The position numbers and the translations under genes are program-made. Positions 41,772 through 44,173 of a stretch of DNA of 44,173 nucleotides are shown in pieces. A model generated the notes under the pieces. The model worked only from the letters and a program-made list of their open reading frames with translations. It searched no databases and had not been told where the DNA came from. Origin of the DNA: an uncultured Alistipes sp. (GTDB taxonomy: Bacteria; Bacteroidota; Bacteroidia; Bacteroidales; Rikenellaceae); contig CANASP010000017.1 in assembly GCA_947364365.1 (NCBI GenBank), forward strand, positions 1 through 44,173, written 5' to 3'. How positions within the stretch are numbered: position 1 is the first letter of the stretch; every line of letters starts with the position of its first letter.

Positions 41772-43118
41772 TCAGTTGAAAAAATATCCGATCTTGGCCA
41801 CCGACGCCGGCATCGAGAAGACCACCACGCGGTCGTAGGGGGCGATCTCCATGTTATCGACGGCGATGAACACCTTGTCGCCGCGGACGATGCCGCCGAT
41901 GATCGCGTCGACGGGCAGACCCAGGTCGCGTATGCGCGCCTTCGTAGCCGGCGAATTGGGCTTGACGATGAACTCCAGCACCTCGGCGTCGCTGCCCGTC
42001 AGGCACTTGATCGCCTGCACGTCGGTCGACATCGTGAAACGGAAGATGTTCGACGCGGTGATGAGCTTCTTGTTGACGATCGTGTCGATGCCGATCGACT
42101 CGGCCAGGTTGATGTAGTTGAGGTTCTCAACCTCGGCGATCACCTTCTTCACGCCCAGCCGTTTGGCCAGCATCGCCGCGAGGATGTTCGTTTCGCTGCG
42201 CCCCGTGACGGCCACGAAGGCGTCCATGTTCGAGAGCCCCTCCTCCATCATCGCCTCGGTGTTGCGGCCGTCCTCGTTGATTATGAGCGTCTTGTCGAGC
42301 GTCTCGGCCAGGCGGTAGGCCTTCTCGGCGTTGTAGTCCACCAGTTTGATGTTCAGCTCGTCCTGCAACTCCGTGGCGATGCGGATGCCGATGCGCGAGC
42401 CGCCGAGGATCATCAGGTTGTTGATCTCGATGTTGCTTTTGCCCGAGAACTCCATCACCTCGCCCACGGCATCCTGCCGCACGATCATGTAGACCACGTC
42501 GTCCTCGGAGAGCCGTTCGCCGCGCCGCGGGATGATCGTCCGCCCGGCGCGCGTGATGGCCACGGCGCGGTAGCTCGGCTGCGCGGGCTCGTCGTCGGCG
42601 TCTGACCCCGTGGGGGTCTTGCCCACCAGCGGCGACGAGGCTTCGAGACGGAAGACCGCCAGCGAGAGGCGTCCGCTCGAAAAGTCGACGTACTCGGTCG
42701 TGGAGGTGTGGCCCAGCAGGTTGATGACCTCGCGCGCAGCGACCTTCTCGGGATAGAACAGGTAGTCGATGCCCATGTCGATGAACATCTCCTTGTTGTT
42801 GGGTTCGAGGTACTCGTTGTTGTCGATGCGGGCGATCGACTTGCGAGCCCCGAGCTTCTTGGCCAGCATCGCGGCGATGATGTTGAGGTTCTCCTCGTGG
42901 TTGACCGCGATGAAGAGGTCGCACTTGCGCATCGACGCCTTGCGCAGCGTCGCGAAGGTGGTCGAGTCGCCCTCGACCGTGATCACGTCGGCCAGGCTTC
43001 CCACCTCCGAGAGCAGTTTCTGGTCCGAGTCGATGATGGTGATGTCGTGGCCGCTGCCGCTCAGCATCTTGGCCAGGTGGCTCCCCATCTCTCCCGCTCC
43101 CGCAATGACGATTCTCAT
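41772..43118 (-). CDS. trkA: TrkA-type potassium uptake regulatory protein
   Basis: A 448-residue peripheral membrane protein that binds NAD(H) and gates the TrkH/TrkG potassium channel. It contains two RCK_N/RCK_C units. The first Rossmann motif is IVIAGAGEMGSHLAKML (3-19), the second LMILGGSRIGIRIATEL (about 229-245). Each is followed by a TrkA_C domain. The ATG giving MRIVIAGAGEMG is chosen; the longer in-frame start adds charged residues of low complexity. No trkH lies within the window. Its promoter is one arm of a symmetric bidirectional promoter shared with the Cys-rich membrane protein. Confidence 0.95.
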   Translation of the reverse strand: MRIVIAGAGEMGSHLAKMLSGSGHDITIIDSDQKLLSEVGSLADVITVEGDSTTFATLRKASMRKCDLFIAVNHEENLNIIAAMLAKKLGARKSIARIDNNEYLEPNNKEMFIDMGIDYLFYPEKVAAREVINLLGHTSTTEYVDFSSGRLSLAVFRLEASSPLVGKTPTGSDADDEPAQPSYRAVAITRAGRTIIPRRGERLSEDDVVYMIVRQDAVGEVMEFSGKSNIEINNLMILGGSRIGIRIATELQDELNIKLVDYNAEKAYRLAETLDKTLIINEDGRNTEAMMEEGLSNMDAFVAVTGRSETNILAAMLAKRLGVKKVIAEVENLNYINLAESIGIDTIVNKKLITASNIFRFTMSTDVQAIKCLTGSDAEVLEFIVKPNSPATKARIRDLGLPVDAIIGGIVRGDKVFIAVDNMEIAPYDRVVVFSMPASVAKIGYFFN

Positions 43119-43188
43119 AGGTTTTTCCGGTTTCTCCGCATCGGTCCGCAGCCTGCGGCGCACGACGGCGCAACCGCAGGGGCAGCCA

Positions 43189-43220
43189 TTTGCAATTTAT
43201 CTTACAAATGTATACATTTG
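43189..43220 (+). promoter_or_regulatory. Promoter for the Cys-rich membrane protein
   Basis: TTTG, 20 bp, TACATTTG, an exact consensus match, 40 bp before the start codon. It overlaps the trkA promoter completely; see that entry. Confidence 0.8.
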
Positions 43221-43236
43221 TGCCCGAAAGCCCAAA
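43205..43236 (-). promoter_or_regulatory. Promoter for trkA
   Basis: On the minus strand: TTTG, 20 bp, TACATTTG. It mirrors the opposite promoter about a single centre (between 43212 and 43213). The two -7 elements lie within the 18-bp perfect palindrome ACAAATGTATACATTTGT (43204-43221). Confidence 0.8.
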
Positions 43237-43260
43237 TTTCAACCTCAAAAAACCTCGGTC

Positions 43261-43521
43261 ATGGCTCCCTGGCTCGTCGTCCTCCTCTGCACAATCTGTG
43301 CCGTAGCCCTGCTCACAGCGGGCATGTCGCTCACGCTGATGATCAAGGGCCACCACATCGACTCGGAGATCTCGACCAACAAGGAGATGCAGCGTCTGGG
43401 CATCAAGTGCGCCGTGCAGGAGACGCGCGAGGCCGACGGCACGGCCGACTGCTCATCGGTAGGCGCGACGCTCCCCGGCTGCACGGGCAACTGCGGCGCC
43501 TGCGACATCGACCACAAATAA
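43261..43521 (+). CDS. Small Cys-rich membrane protein, 86 aa
   Basis: I do not recognise a named family. One N-terminal membrane helix (about 4-28, WLVVLLCTICAVALLTAG) is followed by a 58-residue polar part. Seven Cys occur: 10 and 13 in the helix, then 50, 64, 74, 78 and 81. The last three form PGCTGNCGACD, a CxxxCxxC pattern that could hold a metal or iron-sulfur cluster. The layout (one helix plus Cys cluster) recalls NqrM, which delivers iron to the Nqr complex, but similarity is only in layout. A longer in-frame opening overlaps trkA and is rejected. A strong promoter lies 40 bp upstream. Confidence 0.8.
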   Translation: MAPWLVVLLCTICAVALLTAGMSLTLMIKGHHIDSEISTNKEMQRLGIKCAVQETREADGTADCSSVGATLPGCTGNCGACDIDHK

Positions 43522-43561
43522 CAGCCCTCTCCTCTACCCCGCCGCCGCAACAGATTTTTTG

Positions 43562-43581
43562 CCCTTTCTTTAAAGAAAGGG
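43562..43581. repeat. Perfect 20-bp palindrome heading repeat copy A
   Basis: CCCTTTCTTTAAAGAAAGGG. The equivalent position in copy B (44048-44069) reads GTTCTTTCTT-CA-AAGAAAGAAC, so flanking pairs changed from CCC/GGG to GTTC/GAAC while pairing is kept. It could terminate transcription from the Cys-rich protein gene, 41 bp upstream. Confidence 0.75.
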
Positions 43582-43592
43582 CTCAAAGAACC

Positions 43593-43726
43593 TGCGCACG
43601 CAGAAAATGGCGGGATGCCGCACGGTGCCTCGCTGAGCAGGCACGAAAGACTGCGCTGTTTCGCACGCCTGCTCCTTTCGCTCGCCGCCGCGCGTCCTCT
43701 TTCTCCGCCATTTTCAGAAGTGCGCA
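43593..43726. repeat. MITE-like element, copy A (complete)
   Basis: A 134-bp element with imperfect terminal inverted repeats of about 24 bp: the left end reads TGCGCACGCAGAAAATGGCG and the right end, reversed, TGCGCACTTCTGAAAATGGC. Inside, 43635-43674 forms a hairpin (GAGCAGGC and CGAAA paired with TTTCG and GCCTGCTC). It carries no convincing coding sequence. No target-site duplication is obvious. Confidence 0.7.
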
Positions 43727-43793
43727 GTCGAGGTGCCGCTGCGCGGTAAAAGTGGATTTATTGAATTTTTGCCGAATCGTGCGGCTCCCCTGG

Positions 43794-43993
43794 AGCCGGC
43801 GGGCCGCAGCCTCCGGCAGCGAAGGCCCGCAACTCACCTATCGTTCGTGCCGTCCTTCGCAGGCTGCGCCCCGCAATATCCGAACAACCGATTTTCTGAT
43901 AGGGAATGGCGGCTTTTCAAGCCGCACAGCCCGCAGCCTCCCCGGGCAGAGGGCTGCATTCTCTCGCGTCCGCTCGAAAGCTACCGCAGCCGG
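43794..43993 (+). repeat. Dispersed repeat block 2, direct copy
   Basis: Matches the inverted copy at 4151-4346. The core is ACCGATTTTCTGATAGGGAA, followed by hairpin GCGGCTT-TTC-AAGCCGC (43909-43925). It is flanked on both sides by copies of the MITE-like element, so the 652-bp gene-free end of the window is almost entirely repeat. Confidence 0.75.
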
Positions 43994-44047
43994 TTGCGTG
44001 CCTGCAAATACGCTTTATATCCGTGCGCCGGTCCGCAAGGATTTCTT

Positions 44048-44173
44048 GTTCTTTCTTCAAAGAAAGAACCAAAGAAGGTTGCGCACGCAGAAAATGGCGG
44101 GACGTCGCGCGGCGCCTTGCTGAGCAGGCACGAAAGACTGCGCTGTTTCGCACGCCTGCTCCTTTCGCTCGCC
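44048..44173. repeat. MITE-like element, copy B (cut by window edge)
   Basis: A direct repeat of 43562-43686. It has its own leading hairpin (44048-44069), left inverted repeat (44080-44102) and an internal hairpin (44122-44161) identical to that of copy A. The right end lies beyond the window. Short frames through it exist but are shared repeat sequence, not genes. Confidence 0.75.

Noticed and set aside
43583-44153. Two short minus-strand frames sharing the peptide RNSAVFRACSAR
   Set aside because: The shared peptide comes from the duplicated repeat element, is in repeat-derived DNA, and has no promoter or start context.
43562-44173. Possible CRISPR array at the right end
   Set aside because: Only two long copies 486 bp apart with inverted ends and hairpins; no short regularly spaced repeats and no cas genes.

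Overview
The window is a GC-rich chromosomal segment from a member of the Bacteroidales, most likely Rikenellaceae and close to Alistipes. The evidence is Bacteroidetes-type promoters (TTTG, 19-20 bp, TAnnTTTG), almost no Shine-Dalgarno sequences, a PorX-type PglZ response regulator, the rseC-rnfBCDGEA gene order, and the Bacteroidetes neighbourhood coaX / outer-membrane protein / TPR protein / lptC / CorC-HlyC / PpiD. No rRNA, tRNA, CRISPR array, prophage or transposase gene was found. I call 39 protein genes, of which ruvB is cut by the left edge.

Layout. 1-3990 (+): the end of ruvB, a secreted GH3 glycosidase and a small secreted protein of unknown function. 3991-4518: gene-free, with dispersed and tandem repeats. 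4519-19117 (-): an iron-type alcohol dehydrogenase; then an envelope and housekeeping series read from high to low coordinates: HU, a 29-aa ribosomal-type basic peptide, RNase E/G, mfd, coaX, outer-membrane barrel, TPR protein, LptC, CorC/HlyC protein, PpiD-like chaperone. Several of these overlap or abut. 19604-22192 (+): porX, tsaE and an SRPBCC protein. 22282-27878: a Nudix hydrolase (-), an S9 peptidase lipoprotein (+), a GH33 sialidase lipoprotein (-), then hpt-queE-divIC-like (+). 28015-35150 (-): nadE, rseC-like and the complete six-subunit Rnf complex, closely packed behind one recognisable promoter. 35768-43118 (-): trkA, a GH3-fold acyl-adenylase, a deoxynucleoside kinase, an RsmF-like methyltransferase, a MerR regulator, Nif3 and a zinc-ribbon coiled-coil protein. 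43261-43521 (+): a small Cys-rich membrane protein divergent from trkA. 43522-44173: gene-free and filled with repeats.

How the genes work together. The nadE-rnf operon joins NAD+ synthesis to the ferredoxin:NAD+ oxidoreductase ion pump. The coaX-to-ppiD series is a cell-envelope assembly block (LPS transport, outer-membrane barrel, periplasmic folding) linked to DNA repair and RNA decay. The GH3 and GH33 enzymes and the S9 peptidase fit a gut commensal that degrades glycans and peptides.

Most unusual observations: (1) NadE lacks the catalytic Cys of its glutaminase domain. (2) An exactly symmetric bidirectional promoter is built on an 18-bp perfect palindrome between trkA and the Cys-rich membrane protein. 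(3) A dispersed MITE-like repeat family and a second repeat block share the gene-free regions, and their hairpins show compensatory base changes between copies. (4) A 29-aa ribosomal-type gene is easily missed.
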